Positions 26,557-40,624 of a stretch of DNA of 64,000 nt are shown in pieces. The stretch is from Dipylidium caninum (lineage: Eukaryota; Platyhelminthes; Cestoda; Cyclophyllidea; Dipylidiidae). The notes beneath the pieces are model-generated. The model saw only the letters and a list, made by a program, of their open reading frames with translations. It made no database searches and was not told where the DNA came from. The number at the start of each line of letters is the position of its first letter. Within the stretch, counting starts at the first letter, position 1. A program made the position numbers and the translations under genes. The stretch spans positions 1 through 64,000 of the forward strand of contig QEYB01000921.1 of NCBI GenBank assembly GCA_017562135.1. The letters are read 5' to 3'.

Positions 26557-28496
26557 GAGGAGCCGGGCACGGATGGCCCCTCCCGTGTGCCGTGGGAATG
26601 CGCGCGCAAAAGTTGGAGACGTTGGTCGTGGCGGTGATTTATTCCGTCTCAGTTTGCCACCGCGGTGTCCTCAACGTCCCCGCAACATGGTCGTGCCGAT
26701 GGTCTGAAATCAAGTGCTTCCATGACAGGCGTCTTCATTACCGTGGACGAAAACTCCAACCATTTTGTTAGCCGTTCTTATTAATTACTTTCCGCTGGCC
26801 CTATGGCGATGGAAATGCCACCCTCTAAGGCATGGAACGAGTTAAAAGTAACAAAGTAAACAATCTATTGACGTTTTCATGTTGAGAAGAGTTGTTTCGA
26901 CCATTTGATACCTGAGGAACGTGCACAAAAGTGGTTATTTATGCGACTGAGCCCCACCCCCCTGGCCCCGGCCCCCTCACCCACAAATGCCCATAAGTCA
27001 CAGGTTCTCAATGTCGAGAGGAAGGTGTGTACGTGTGTGTGTGTGAGTGATTTTATCATGTCTACTGGGGAGATATCGGGGCGTTTCATTATTAATAACG
27101 CCGAGATCAGCGACGTCTCTCGGTGAGTGTCGTGCTGCACGTGTGAGGCGTCCGTTCCCACATCGTCCCCGTCATCAACACCATCATCGTCCACACGAAG
27201 GTTTATTGCCGTCCAGAGGACAGAGTTGGCCGGGATGGCGGTCCTCGTTCTCTCTCCTCCCACTTACTGCAGCAATAACCTGCCCACGAGTCTCCAGCTA
27301 CCCGGGAAATGACAGAGGCTCGTTGGACATCGAACCACCCGACTCACAGCGCCAAGCGCCACCGCGAGGAACTTCGCCACTTTGAGCCTCGGGAGGTCTC
27401 TCTCACACACCTTTTACGTTGCAGCACATCTCGAAGGTGAATTTGGGCCCCTAAATTACCTGACTGACTATTATTTCATGTCTGTCGAAGTGCAAAAAGA
27501 GGCGAATTTAATTAAGCTCAAGTAGTTTCTCCACCCCTTTCCGGTAAATAAGGCGACAGGCCATGAATCGGAGGGCTCGGTCCCCATTCCCCCCTCACCG
27601 TCTCTTCCCTCCCTGCCTCCCTGCCTCCTCCTGTCGGCGTCCCCGCCACTTTAATGACTTCCAACAGTAAGAATTAATTATGATTCCGCTACCATCATTT
27701 ATTTATCCACTGGATGCGAGTCCGCTGAGCGGAGTTGTCCACCCCGAGCTTCATAAAATGGTCATTTCTGTGGATTAGAACGGCCTCAATGATATCCCGC
27801 ACTTTGAGTTCAACGCCCAGCGTTGTACTCATTAAGTCGTTCGTAGGGATCCGCCGCCGGGCCCAAAGCGGACAAATCTCCCAGAAGGGCGCATCCTTTT
27901 TAAAACATGACAACAGTGATTGGCATGCGTTTGTACCACTACTTACTTGCTATTGCAGGCGTCCCCCCCGCATGTAATTTCTACCTAAAATGGTTATTTA
28001 AGTGCCCAGGACTATTTGTGTCAGAAGTTCCCATTTAAAAATTATGTTACACTTGCGCAATTTACGTTTACACAATTCTTAGTTAAACACTGTAGCCTCA
28101 AAAAGCACCATCAACTCCCCAATTTGACCCGCCTCATTGGAGCGCGTGGATTCCTCTTTGGAAGACAATGGCTAGCATCGACTCTTGGCCACCTGCCCTG
28201 CACTCAAGTACACGACCAAAAGCCCCGGATAGTCGAAATCTCTCGGTGAATAAACCGAAAAGACCGGCAAATGTGACTGCTACAACTTAGGAGAAAAGAC
28301 GAGAGACAAAAGTGGCCACGGAGTCTCGGTGACACTGGGGAATGTAAAGGAGAGAGAGACGATCTGTCCGAGCAACGTGTGACATTTGATGACGATGAGA
28401 TATGATTCGAAAGTTACACTCTTGACCAGAGCAGGTCGCCGATGGATATGATTACCTCGATTCACTATTTTCGTGGCCGAAGCCTCTTATCTCCGC

Positions 28497-28865
28497 ATGT
28501 CGCCAAGTCACGTGGCCGTGCCTTCACCACAAGTTGCGCACTTGCCAGAATGCGTCAACGAGGCGGCCGTGAGAGTCTTGGTGGGACCAAAACTCAACCT
28601 CGTTTCTTCGCAAATACTCTCAGCGGACACTCGACGGAAGGTGAGTTGCGCCGGTTGAATCCCATTGCAGGAACGAAAGAGCTTCGGCTGTCCTCCATCG
28701 TGGACAGGCCGTGGGCACCCCCGTCCATACGTTAAGTCGGCCGAGGCACTGTCAACTCAGTTTAAACAAATCTCTGACGTCCTCGGCCTGTCCACCCGTT
28801 TCCGCGGTCTTCAAGCTCCTCTGTGTCAGAACCTTGTAAAACCTCTGAGCGCCACTTTCGACTAA
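28497..28865 (+). CDS. Candidate two-exon gene, unknown, 112 aa
   Basis: Exon 1, 28497-28640 (48 codons), begins with an ATG and ends ILSADTRRK at a textbook donor, GTGAGT. A 30-nt intron (28641-28670) ends in CATTGCAG. Exon 2, 28671-28865 (64 codons plus stop), continues in phase 0 with ERKSFGCPP and later a helical-looking stretch, EALSTQFKQISDVLGL. The exon 1 end (basic residues, then GTGAGT, phase 0) recalls HES exon 1, but exon 2 lacks the NMER basic motif, so I do not call it a HES unit. The antisense frame is also open, which lowers confidence. The function is unknown. Confidence 0.3.
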
Positions 28866-28899
28866 TTGTGCTCTGAAAATACGGTAAAATGATGTAATG

Positions 28900-31800
28900 T
28901 TTGCTGCCGGTCGGAGAGCAGAAAGGTCTAATTTCAAAAGTAATCTGATTAAAAAAAAGGACAGGCATTCTGTACGCGAATAATCTCGTATTTTCATGAG
29001 TTGACTCGAAGGGGAAATTGTTTTCGGAAGGGGGTTCGGCGAAAGAGTATAAAAATTCTGTTTGTCTTTTACCATGCATATCTGCTAGCCGGTCAGTCGT
29101 GCAGCTCGTCCGAATGTCCCACCAAAAACCACAAAGTCCTCATCTTCAGGGAGCATTCACAGCTTTTTGCAGCCTCCTTCTGTAAACTTATCAACTTACC
29201 GCCGAAGGCTCTTCCAAAGCGGCACGCTTCGAGAGATTTGGCGCACTTCCCCGCTCCCACAGGGGCCGTGACCGTCCGAAGGGCTCGAGTTGCCTCGGCA
29301 CACCGCCGTACCAGGGCCTGTCGCAGTTCCGTAACCGGGCTATCGTCCTGGCAACCACCCGATCGATCGGCGGCTGCCCGACCCACCAGGGTGCACATGA
29401 CCAGGCCCCGGGCCGCAGACGGACGCGCCTCCGCCGCCTCCCCTGGAGGACAAGTCAATAATTCGATTGGTGCGTTGAGCCGCCCTCCTCCCCCCCCCTT
29501 CGCCGTGTAAATCCTCGCTCACGGGGCACCGGGCCGCGGAGGGACGAGGCCGATTGCATGCTCCATCGCCGGCCTGCCATTCTCGCGTGAGCAATGAGTA
29601 CCTACCGAAATAATTATTCTATTTCAAAAGGAGCCTTTTATGCGTCCTCGCTCTCGACCCTGGTTCCATTAAGGTGGCCGTCGGAAGGCGATTTGATGTC
29701 CGGATCCTGTCATGTGGCCCTCCCCCCACGCCTGGGTTGTTGGGCCACAGGTCGACCCGGCCCCCTCACCCTGAGAAGAATAATTTGAGTGTCATGAATG
29801 ACACGGCCACGCCGCGTTGAACGAGCGTATACTTTATGATTCTAAATATTATTCTGGCTGACCTTTTAACAGCAGTTGACCTCATTCATCAGGGTTTTGT
29901 GGTAAATGCACTCAAAGTATTTTAGTTGTTAGCCCGAGCACTTGTCACGCGCCTATAGAGGAGAAATGTCGCTTCCCCCTTTGTGCTTTGGACAGTGAGT
30001 TAGTCCGCACGTCGGTAAGATCGCGCAGTAACGCCGAGTAAACAATTTGCGATCCCTGTAGGGAATGCTCACGATAGCCAGGAAAGCGAGAATGTAACGC
30101 TTTTGTTAGGGATCTTTGTCTTAGGAACAATGAAGCATTATTTCTACCTTTCAGATATTCTCTCAGCGAAGTAGCCCTCCCGGGGGGATGGCCGAGAGAA
30201 TCAAACTGGCCTAATGAACTGGGATTAATCGCTGGAACGCAAATTTTGCCTCCGTAACGCAGGAGTTTGTGCAAATTCCCTCACGAAGCCGGTCAGAGTA
30301 TGGGGAAAGGAGAAAACGCCGAGTCAAAAGGCTCTCCCAACGGTTATAAGCAGGAAGGACAATAAGGCGCAACGAGGAGCTTGGAAAGGCGAGTTCGTCC
30401 GGAATGATCTTCATTCATCGCCTTCTTTGTGGACACACATATTAAAAAGGGGGCAGTGTGACCGGACGCAAAACGGGCTAGAAACAACTTGGCACACTCG
30501 AGTGTTGCGATGGCCTAATGATTGACTGAGCCCTGAGCCGCTTTTGTGGCCGAAGTGCAAATTTCCTGATTGACATTATCGTGGAGGTGAGCAGGAGAAA
30601 AAAAACAAAACTGTTTGGCTAAAAGTGGATGTGGCTTAGAGCGAGACGACACCGGGCCAGGGTGAGGGGGCGGGGGGCAGGTGGGGGGCTGGCTCCATCG
30701 CCCGCCTGAGCTGCATCGATCGGAGGGCGAACGAGTGTCAGGGTGCATGAGTAAGCCGCGGCCACGGATTAGCGCCCAGGGCAGCTCAGACACCGGCACA
30801 GGCCGCGACGCAGGTTGCTCTAGTTATCCGCGCCTCTCACGTGCGCCGCGGTGACGGGCACGCTTCACCCAGACTTCAACCGTCAGGACCGCGGCCCTCC
30901 CGTTTTTTGCCAGACAGTCCACCACCCGTCTGGCTGCCTCACTTATGAGCAGTCAGATGTTGTGTGAACTCATCATCTGGTAAACTAATAGACACGAGAC
31001 GGTAACGTGTGGGAAAAGGCATATTTCCACCTTCTCTCATACGCCTCTTTTTTTCTTCTACTTTGATGGTGAAATTGCCTCAAGACGGGACTGGTTGTAT
31101 GAAGAAGCTTTTCGACTCGCGTTGTGTCATCAGCCAAGTCTTCAAGCAGTGTGCAAGGCTTTTCTCAGTGTGTCTTCTTTACTGTTAACGAAACCCTACC
31201 TGACCAGATGCTCTCCACTGTCAGACCGTTACCTTTCCTGTGAAGCGAAGTCGCGATTTCATTTGGGGCAGAGGTGATTTCCTTCAGCTGTTGATTCGCC
31301 TCATGTCATAACGCAGGCTTGTGTATTTGCGTGTGTGTGTGTTTGTTCACAAGGGCGGAATGCGGCGGTGTGACACTGCAGTCAACTGGTGGTTGGTACA
31401 GTGCCAAATGAGCACACCCTCTAGTTCACGGCTGTCCTCCCGTCCGGTCTAGCCACAATGGCGTGCAGTTTCCTCTCACTGAAAAGGCTACTTCAACCGC
31501 CAAACCGTATCACCCCGTGGCAGATTTATCATGCACGAAGCCGCATTTCCCTTCAGCGCGGCCAAGGTGGCGAGCTGGAGCGCGTCCCAACGGCGTTCAA
31601 CACCTTCTCGTCCACACTCTGCCCTGTCGCAACGAGATGTCCAATTTGCGGTCATTGCGCCTCTCACCCACGGGCTCACTCCGTGCCGCTGTAGACGGTT
31701 TATACACCTTTTCGCGGCATAACACTGATCCCATTCGAGTCGGTCCAACTGTTGGGCGGCCAAGGAACCGGTTGCCGATCGGTTAGTGGGTCCTACAGGC

Positions 31801-34800
31801 TCTTTTTTCACCTATGAGCAAATGCGTGTTTCTTCGTACTCGACTCCCCAGTGAGCAGCCACTCATGGCATTTGCGGGTGCAGGTCGAACGGATGAATTG
31901 TCTCCTCAACCCTCCAAATAGGAACATTCGTGGGCGGTGTACATGATGCTGATGATAGTGTAGAACAGACAACAGACTGAATGATGGGCGCGTAAAGCTG
32001 TCTGGTCCGTAGCTTCTGTTTACAAGCCCTTTTTTAGAACTGACTGGTATCTTTGAACAAACGAACTTATTCATGTTTACCCCACTTCCTTGGCGCGGAT
32101 GTTAGTGCATTTGGCAGGTCACACGTATCACCTGTTTATGAGGGGTGGGGGATCACGCGGTGGTGGCCAGGCCTCAGGAGTCTCTCCATTGACCCCGCCT
32201 CACCGCCACCATGACCCCCGCCCCCGAGGCCGACATCCCAGCGTCACGAACAACAATTGCGCGCCGGGGATCGGAAGTAGACTGCTGCGACAGCCTTGAC
32301 ACTTGCGCGTGTTGCCTCGTTTCCCCGTTCAGGCGAGTCTCGCCGTGAGACGTCAGTCGGTCTCCAAACCGCCCGCCAGTGCTAATAAATACGCCGTGGC
32401 CGAAAGGGAGATTCTTCAGAATGCTCCCATCTTAAACGGGTCCATGCCTTTTAATGCAGGCTTTTCCGAGTCCCCCGGGCGGCTTTGTCAGTAGATAGAA
32501 GTCACGGCGTGGTGTTAAACTGGATCGCAGTCATTGTGAAAGGCAGACACCGTGCAAAACAATTACAGATGGTAGCGACTGCAATTTTACCACTTTGAAG
32601 TTCCGTCTCGGATGATTGATGTCCAAGTTACGTGCGCCGAACACACACGAAGAGTGTACGTGCGTCGCGTTTTTCACTGCGTGTTTTCCACAGTGGAATG
32701 GCGTTACCCCCGTTCAGCCGGACCGGCCACCGGACGGTCGAACGCTCGACGGGCCCGGCTGGCCCTCTCCTCACCTAGTGTGAGAATGTAGTGGCGGAAG
32801 GAGCGCTGTGGGTGCGCTGGCGTCTCACGTGAGGATTTTACGCTTCGTCATGATTCCCACCACAATTTAACATCACCCGTTCTGGCTTGAATGCGTATTT
32901 CAAGACCGTCCCTCTCCGTGGCAATGGCCAGTTCATCCGCGGATTTATTGTCCCAAAGTAGAGAAAGCGATCCAAACGTCCTCTCGTCTCCTTCCCAAGA
33001 CTAGTGGTCAAGGTCTGAGTAAAGTTGACAGTCGCCACAATGATGGGAAAGTGGAAGAAAGACAGTTTTGACTTAGTTGAATGGTGTAGCTAAGAATCAA
33101 CAGGCCTTCACGCTAACAAAATGGTTAAAAACGATGAGAAAAACCTCCAGTGGGACCGCGAATAAGCGTGCATATCCCACCACAGCTTTGGTAGAACTAC
33201 CTTTAAAGGGGGATAACTTTATAGATCAGGAGAAGAGATGTGATGATATCAAGTCTCAATGTCGGGTGTCAGGCTTGTTTAATTATTAATGTCACCGCGA
33301 GACCCGTGAACAAACTGCCTCCTGACGAGTCGCCCTCGTCAACGCGCGTTGTGCTGACTCTGCGCCACGACAACCGAGCGGAGATGCGGTCACCTCCAAC
33401 CCGCGGGGAGTTGCCCGGTCTCATTGATGGAAGGGACACCCCGCCTCCGCCCAGCTGCGGTACCGCAGCCTCGAAATACGCCCGTCCTGGCCGGAGGCGG
33501 GGGCCCGTCTCCCCCTCCAAGCCGCCGTACTCACCTATTCGAGCGCATGTCATAGCAACAGTAAGGAGGCTCGCAGCCTCATCGTCCCATCCCCCCCCCA
33601 CTGCAAGAAGCGTAACCAAAAAGTGCTAACAACTGCACGCCATGTAGACAGAGCCAAGGCGACATCATCAGGTATCACTCAGACCATATTCCAATTTCGA
33701 AAAGTTGACTAGGAACCTCCGTAAGGGGTGTGCTGTTATCTATATTTGCGAATTTGGGTGGGTCCCATCCGACGACTGTCCCCTCGGCCGATTTCATGCG
33801 CCCCCTGGGAGGTGGGATTTCAATGCACATTATGAGGAGTTAATCGCGCCTTCCCCGCCCGCATAAGGGCGTTATCACGGACTGTGGACCTGCGTGTTCG
33901 ACAATCTTATCTTGGGCATCGGGGTAGGGCGAATGTGCGGGAACTTTCAGTCAAGTCGCCTCCCCCCTCCCCAATGACATTCTCGCAGTCTACTGGTGTT
34001 TGTGCTCCGTGGACTCGGTGTGGCGCTGTGCAGTCTCGATGGCCCAATTTACTGGGACAGGAAGAATGGCCAAAGAGCTTTCGTGCAGCTCGGCGAGTGT
34101 TGACTTGAGGTTGCTTCCACGGTTGACTGCGTCATTTGTCTGACCAAGTGGACGGAGCCGTGACACGGTGCAAGAGCAGGGAATTGTCTCATCATTTGAG
34201 AAAATCTGGACTTGGTCTCGGTCTCAGGGCTTTATGGAACGCCCCCACGGAGTTGACGGCTGGCTTTTGTCCACCGCTGAGCACCCGAGACGATGTCTCC
34301 ACTCGGAAACGCAGTTGCCAACGTCTATACTGTTAATGCATCGCCCGTTTATTCGGCTCTCAGAGGTGAGTTGATTCACGTTTTTCGTTAGCAAGCCTCT
34401 CACACGCGGTGCTTCGCGATTTACCCACCGACTCAAGTTGCAGGTAACACCTCCCTACCTACGACACAACCCATTGACAGGTTTGGCCAGCGGACCCTAG
34501 TCGAGCTGCACCGCTGTGGCGGAGAAGGAAAGTCAGTTGAAGCCTTCATTAATGAGCAGAGAAGTGGTCAAAATTACCGTTTACCAAGTGAGGCGCTTGA
34601 CAGTTAAGAGGACGTGTTCGTGGCGGAGAAGACCATTTATTAAGACAGCCGAGTCGTCGAACGGAACGTCCACTATCTGCGGTGTGTTTACATTATGAGG
34701 AGGAATGAGACGAGGATGATGATCCCGAGTCAACCCGACGCGGGGCAGGCAGACAGTAGGAATAATAATCAGTCGACTGTGTTTATTATCATTACTGCGG

Positions 34801-36450
34801 AGTGGGAGTGAGAAAAGAGGGGGTAGAGCGCCACTTGACGGAAGCCTGAAGTCCTCTCCCTCCACCGCGTCACCGGCACGGCCACACCGCGAAAATGGAG
34901 GATCTGGAGGCTCTGTCCGCTCGCTCCCATGTGGCGACACTGGCACCCATTCGCGGTCATCTTGCTGGTCTCACCGGTCTGCAGTCATGTAAAGACTTTC
35001 CTCTTTTTCTCCTAATAAACTCTAGATTAACCGGGCCGAGAAGCCACCTAACATTGCCCAGACTTAATGCGTTCCACCGGGGGACAAGGAGTAAACTCTC
35101 ATTCATTTGGCTCTCGGAGTGCGCCAGTTTTGACTTGATGCCGTGGAGTATAAAAAGAGGAGTGATGGTGGCGGTGTCCTCGTATGGTTTATTTCGTTTA
35201 ACTCTGTCGTCATTCGCTCAGTCTTGGCGCCGAAGAAGCAACTCTGACAAAGGATTATTGTTGCTTGTCAATCGTTACACGACGCAAAGGTCATGGATTT
35301 GGATAAATTCCACGAGAAAATAAAGAAATGATCAAATAAGCCATTAATGCGCTCGAGAAAAGTTTACATAGACACGAAGTGTACGAGAGTTACCATGCTT
35401 ACTGAATGGTTGCTGTGGTATTAAATTATTTAATATCATCGGGATTGACACGGTCGCAATACGTGACACTGGAGTGTCCGAGTGCGTGCGACGACGTCTC
35501 ACCTGACGACGACTCAGCCTCGGCGGCCCCACGTACCTGCGCCGCCCGGCGGGGGGCCGCCACGCGCGCCCCGCCGCCGCCGCCGGCCCCCGCGTCCACG
35601 AGGTTAATGGGCTGGGCCCGGAAACGCCGTCTCGGCGATAACCCCCTGGAGGTGTGAATCAACGTCCGGTTGCATCACACCCGTGGACCCGACTCCGGTC
35701 CGTCGGCCCATAAGCGGGCAGGTGTCAGTTGCGAGCGCGTGGAACGCCTTGTGGGAAAATCAGGACGGAACCGTCGTTGAACATGAGCCAAATTCTCCCG
35801 CGATGCTAAATGCCATTTCGGAGGATATTAATTTCGCGGTCAGTTTTATTTCCAGACTTATTTGGTAATGTTACTTGAAACGCTGGCCGGTATTCAGTGC
35901 GTGGGAAGCCACCTCGTGCCGGATTCCGCGGAACATGAAGGGGAGCGCAGGGGAGTAGTAACCGGCGCAGCGCTACCAAAAGCGTTTCCGCCCCTTCCAG
36001 AACTTCCGCGTTGATTGTCGGGCAGTCAACTTTGGCATTGAAACGATGGCACATCCCCAACCAACTCGCAGCACATGTCCACAGAGCTGATCTGCTACCT
36101 TTTCGCTCTACTGCGTTGCCCCCCCAGTGGATACCCCTCACGGCCCGAAAGGGAGCACGCCTCCAGCCCCGGCCGAGGCGAGAGTAATGGCTGCCGCGTC
36201 TAACAGGCCAAGCGAATCGAGCTATTTGTGACATTGCTACTTAACTGACTCACAGGAGGAGGCCCCGCGTCACATCACAAAGCCCGTCAGTACGACAAAG
36301 GCTTAGGCCTGCCAAACCGCCCAAATTCCCGACACTTTTGGACTGAGCAAAGTTATACCAAACGTGGCTTCTGTCACCCCGAAGCCTGCAACAGAAGGCA
36401 GAAGTATTGCAGACCACGTCATCTGCGGTCAAAGTTTATGGATGCTCCGG
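28900..36450. other. Intergenic, up to HES-D; no recognised gene
   Basis: Long anonymous frames include 29093-29458 minus, 33240-33629 plus with 33269-33619 minus, 34581-34946 minus and 35806-36234 minus. Several are open on both strands in GC-rich DNA (notably around 35515-35600), so most are probably chance. None contains a motif I can name. Confidence 0.45.
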
Positions 36451-36510
36451 GTATATTAAAATAGCAAATGAAAGTAAAAAATAACCTGTTTCAGTGGGCC
36501 AAGCGTCACA

Positions 36511-37341
36511 CTAGAGGTAGGGTCTCCACACCTCCTGGCGTTTCTTGGGTGGCAGTCGGCAACCGGCGTGGGTGGCACTATTCTCTGCAGAGGATTGGGA
36601 AGTATGGATGGGCCACGAGGTGTAGGAAAAACTGGCTTCGCCGGTCTGAGTGGCTGTGAGGAGAACAGGCTCCGGCTTTTGAGGGTAGACACTCTTCACG
36701 GTGTCTTTCCGCTGGAACAGCTTCAATCGCTCTTTCACTTCGGGATGTGCCTCCATCAGCTCGTGCAAATTGCTCAATACCTGGTGGCAGAAGCCCAACA
36801 TCTCCACCTTTTCCGTTCGAGCGTCACTTTCCGCCTGTAACCCAAAAGATAGAATGCACTCGGTTTACTCTTTATGCATCAAGGGGTGGACATTGGGAGT
36901 TTCCCAATTCAACATGTAGCAACCGATTAATCGGAATCACCCGACCGATCTGTTAGAAGTCACATTAGCAAAAAATACCCCGTGAAAATGTGTTCAGGGT
37001 GGCAAAACAAGGACAACAATTGGTGGCTTACGTCTTTCCCCGCGATGGACAAAGCGAGGCCATGGAGCTGCAAAATTCTATCCGAAATGCGCGCTCGTCT
37101 CACACGCTCCATATTCTGTTTCTTCACCTAGGCAAAAAATGTTTGCTGTTAAGAAAAGTGATCATAAGTTAAGTACACGTACGCACGTTGAGTAGAAAGC
37201 AGTACTCACTCTTCGTGATTCGAAACGCTGATGCAGAATTGCTTGCGAGAGCGTCTTCCGTTTTTCTGTAAGTAGTAGCGGCGTCGACGGCGGAATGGTC
37301 ACGGCGTCCGACGCTGAGCTGCGGAGAGACGCACGTAACAT
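36511..37341 (-). CDS. HES-D: bHLH HES-like transcription factor, 183 aa
   Basis: Exons are 37210-37341 (132 nt), 37032-37127 (96 nt) and 36511-36834 (324 nt), phase 0 throughout, with donors GTGAGT and GTAAGC and acceptors CCTAG and TTACAG. The start is the ATG at 37341 (MLRASLRSS). Exon 1 ends LHQRFESRR. Exon 2 encodes VKKQNMERVRRARISDRI and the rest of helix 1. Exon 3 encodes loop and helix 2 (RTEKVEMLGFCHQVLSNL), then HPEVKERLKLF, and ends KKRQEVWRPYL. From RRARI to VEML is 36 residues, the same spacing as RRARI to ADIL in vertebrate HES1 as I recall it. The expected role is a Groucho/TLE-dependent repressor. D and E keep the canonical RRARI, whereas A, B and C have RRACI. The proline typical of the HES basic region is Gln here. 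The tail is much shorter than in HES-B and HES-C. Confidence 0.87.
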
Positions 37342-37427
37342 TATAACGGAGCCTCAATCTCAGCACTAGTGACCCACACGTAAGCTTTCAACCACTTATG
37401 CGCACAGGTCGCACTGAGACCATCCCT

Positions 37428-37449
37428 ATTGGCTACTCCCTCAGCCAAT
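37428..37449 (-). promoter_or_regulatory. CCAAT-box pair upstream of HES-D
   Basis: ATTGG at 37428 and CCAAT at 37445, 87 to 108 bp upstream of the ATG, each within a TTGGCT/AGCCAA context. This is the smallest of the clusters. Confidence 0.5.
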
Positions 37450-37459
37450 GAAAATATAT

Positions 37460-40400
37460 CATTTGACGCGTGCAAGCCAGAAGAGCTAATCAGAACGGCC
37501 CGGCAAGCATGTGTGCACCTAAGGAGGGCGACACATGCAACTTGGTGCGCCTCAAAACGTATGATGAAGTTGTACTTTAAGCAAAAGTAAGTTCGTTTTC
37601 CTGCCATATGCAAATTTTGGAGAAGCTTAAGAACTAAGATCTTTTTCGTGGTAACCCTGTTTATTTCTTTTAAGCCCCATTTGCTTTGAAAAAAAGAGGA
37701 GCTTATACGCTTCTCTTCTGCATTGAAATTTTTAGTCCACAAGACTTTCCAACTTATGAGTGAGTGGGGATCCATGCGTTTGTCACAACTTCTTCCCATT
37801 GGTATGCAACCTTCACCCCTCCTTGAACCTTACCATTATTATTGTCATCATCATCCTCGAATACCCTTTCTACAGAGAGTGGTGATCGAAGCTAGCCCCT
37901 GTTGGCTTCCTGAGACGAGCCTGATTTGGAAGTGATGCATCAATTACTGTGAAATCCAGCGTTTTTGTGAGTTTGGGGCCTATCAAGTCTCAATTATCAC
38001 TGTTGTGGCTAATTATATTCACTCAGTGTGTGTTGGAGCATTGTTGTCTCACGAAATGAAACCCGGCTTCCCCATGCAGTTTCTTTGTTATTTTGGATAG
38101 TTACTTTATGATTGTTTCCTCATGCTACCTTTTTAAGGATCCCTAGGTGAATAAGCAAATCTACCAGTACCAAATTTGGACATGGAGTAGCCTTGTACCC
38201 GTCCTCTTTTGCCAATTTGCGGGTGCATTCTGGTGTTGACCTCGTTTCCGGGGCCAGGATAAGTGGAAAAAATCAGGTAATCATCCGATTTGCTGTCATC
38301 TCAGAGGGGTACGAGTTGAGCGATGACTTGTTCGTGACCTTGACGAGCAAGTGGAGCATCGGCTTCTGTGTACTTTGACTGTAACACAATACAAAATTTT
38401 GGCGCCTTGCCAATGAGAGGTGAGTGTGGAACACGCACCCTCTTGATTCCACCATCGGGGCCTTCAAACACCTGTCGATCGATGGCTCAAGCCGTTGGTC
38501 CGCAAATCGAGACCGGGCCCCGGTTGAAGTCTCATCTCCCATCGATTGACCGTCGGCCACGAGCAGCCTTCGCGGTGCACTCCATCGCCAAAAGTGCATC
38601 AGCCAAACGAAAGTACTTTCGCGCGGAGTATCTCACGCCGCCGGTGTTGCACTCCCCGCGTCAAACCCCCCCCCCCCCCCCACCCGCCCGTCGGACGAGT
38701 TTATACGAGTCACCTCCTTTCGATTAGTGCAGCCTCAGCAGCCCAGACGTGGCAGAGCGGGGGCGAAACTCATGATGAATGAGGAAGATACGGAAGATGT
38801 GTAATTTGAGAAGAGATATTATGGGCTAATATGTGTTCCGTTATTGAAAACAAGCCGATAACGTCAAGAGCAGCCAGGGAGGGGCCAAGTCCTGTTTTGG
38901 CAAGATAAGCTAATCTGAAGGGAGCACTGTGCTTCACCGACATTTGCCTGCTCCCTGCCTCCTTGGTTGTCGATGCACTGTGTAGAATAAAACGAAACCA
39001 AACTATATTTCCTAAAAAAGTATGAAATTTTAAACGTTTCTTCGGGGCAAGCGACTGGCCCCACTCCGAGGCGGACACTGCGCAGATAGGCTACGGCGGC
39101 CACATCGAAATGCGAGATACTTTTCTAGTTGGTATGGCAACCACCAGTGCATTCCTATCAAAACTTTGTGAACTACATTTTTTTTCACCTTCGCCCCATT
39201 CGCCTATTGGATGTCTCCGTTTCGAATGACTCGGCCTGTTTACTGAGGGTGGCCCAACGCCAAATCCTCGAGGACTTCGATCATCTCCCATTCTGACGAA
39301 CTACACTTGAATGTAGACATGAAATTGTGCTAAAATTGTCACTCCCTCATCACCATTCCACAGTCCCAACTTCCACTTAAACTTGCCATAATCTTACAGC
39401 TTTACAAGAAGGGCTTTTACCGTGCTCCTCCCACCCCGTTTGTCGGAAATCCAGCCGGGGACTCGGGGCTGATTCGGGGGTCCAGGAGGTGGGTACACGT
39501 TCGGGAGGGGTGATTTATGCAGTCGCGAAGCTATGGGACGTGTGACTCAAAAGTAACATTAAGTGTCTGAACGGATGGCCACCCACACCATGGGGGAAGT
39601 GGCGATATGATGGTGCAATCGGAGTGCTGCGTGCCTCGAAGCCTGCCATTTCGTTTACTTTGTAGCCTTGGAGAGGGCCGCAGCCCATGACCGAAATGGG
39701 AAACTATCAACCGTCCCAAATGAGATCAGAAAATTTGTTGGGACCAAGATTGATTTGCATCTCCTACCTGTGAACCCTACTGCCTTCGCCAGATTGTGCT
39801 TTTTCTTGGTTGAAGGTGCCCCGTCAATGTGATGCGGACTTAATAGTAAAATTATGATGCCGTATTCTCTTTCAACAGCAATTTACAGCGCATTCCGAGG
39901 TAGACACGACGGATTTCTGTCTAGGAAACTAGACAAACCCGCCACTTGTCCAAGACTCGAATGCAGAGTGGACGAACACCCGTCCTACTCCCACACCCCC
40001 AACTGGCGGCCACCACTTCTGCCCTTCACTCGGATCGCAAGGGCCTGCGTGGCCCCTCAAATGCCATTCTCACTAAAGAGACACCTCGGAGTGAGATAAG
40101 ACTTGCCTTGAAGTGGTGAGCGGTGAAATTGAACAATTTGTTGAGGATTGAAGATGATCCTTGACCGATAGGGTCCCGTCTACCGCTTTTCAAGGGACAC
40201 GGAAGAAGTATACTGGATGACTTTCGCACAAATCAGTGGAAATTGTGAAACACGAGACGCCCAAAACGCAACGACCTCCAGCGCCTGTGGAGACAGGCCT
40301 CGTCCACTCAACTGTCATCTACAGTGGAGCGTGTCACCGCCACGTTCCCGAGAACTACCAATGGGCCACTGATGCGAAGCCAGTTAGGCATGAGAGCTTG

Positions 40401-40560
40401 GTCAGAGGGAGCCTGAAAGTGGTCCACTCGCCCGACTCGAAGAGGCAATTCTGGTCATTAGCTGGCTGAATGTCCGTTTCAAACTCGGCCTCTCACAGCG
40501 AGGCGAGAGTACTTTGTTTTGTTGCCTTGAACACGTTAACCACAACGCCATTTTAGTGTA
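37460..40560. other. Intergenic, HES-D to HES-E; no recognised gene
   Basis: Contains a 15-base poly-C tract at 38666-38680 and anonymous ORFs such as 38273-38599 minus, 38368-38727 plus and 40236-40469 plus. Nothing is recognised. Confidence 0.5.
38666..38680. repeat. Poly-C homopolymer
   Basis: Fifteen consecutive C residues; simple sequence. Confidence 0.9.
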
Positions 40561-40624
40561 CCACTTCACCACACCACAGAGGAAGCAGTGTAACGTGAAA
40601 GAAGGCAGTCGACTCACGAAATCA

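Larger units (their letters stand above)
23300..28440. other. Intergenic after HES-C; no recognised gene
   Basis: The plus-strand frame at 23866-24207 (113 codons, GTG-initiated, in moderately AT-rich DNA) contains THKSLLVVEKGVLGS and could be an exon, but no family is recognised. Microsatellites occur at 25306-25324 (CA), 26513-26556 (CACC/GACC) and 27024-27046 (GT). A perfect Su(H)/CSL-type core, CGTGGGAA, lies near 26590 but is not close to any identified gene. Confidence 0.45.

Noticed and set aside
26585..26600. CGTGGGAA Su(H)/CSL site
   Set aside because: A perfect core but isolated and more than 3 kb from any identified gene; such an 8-mer is expected by chance about once in 33 kb on two strands.
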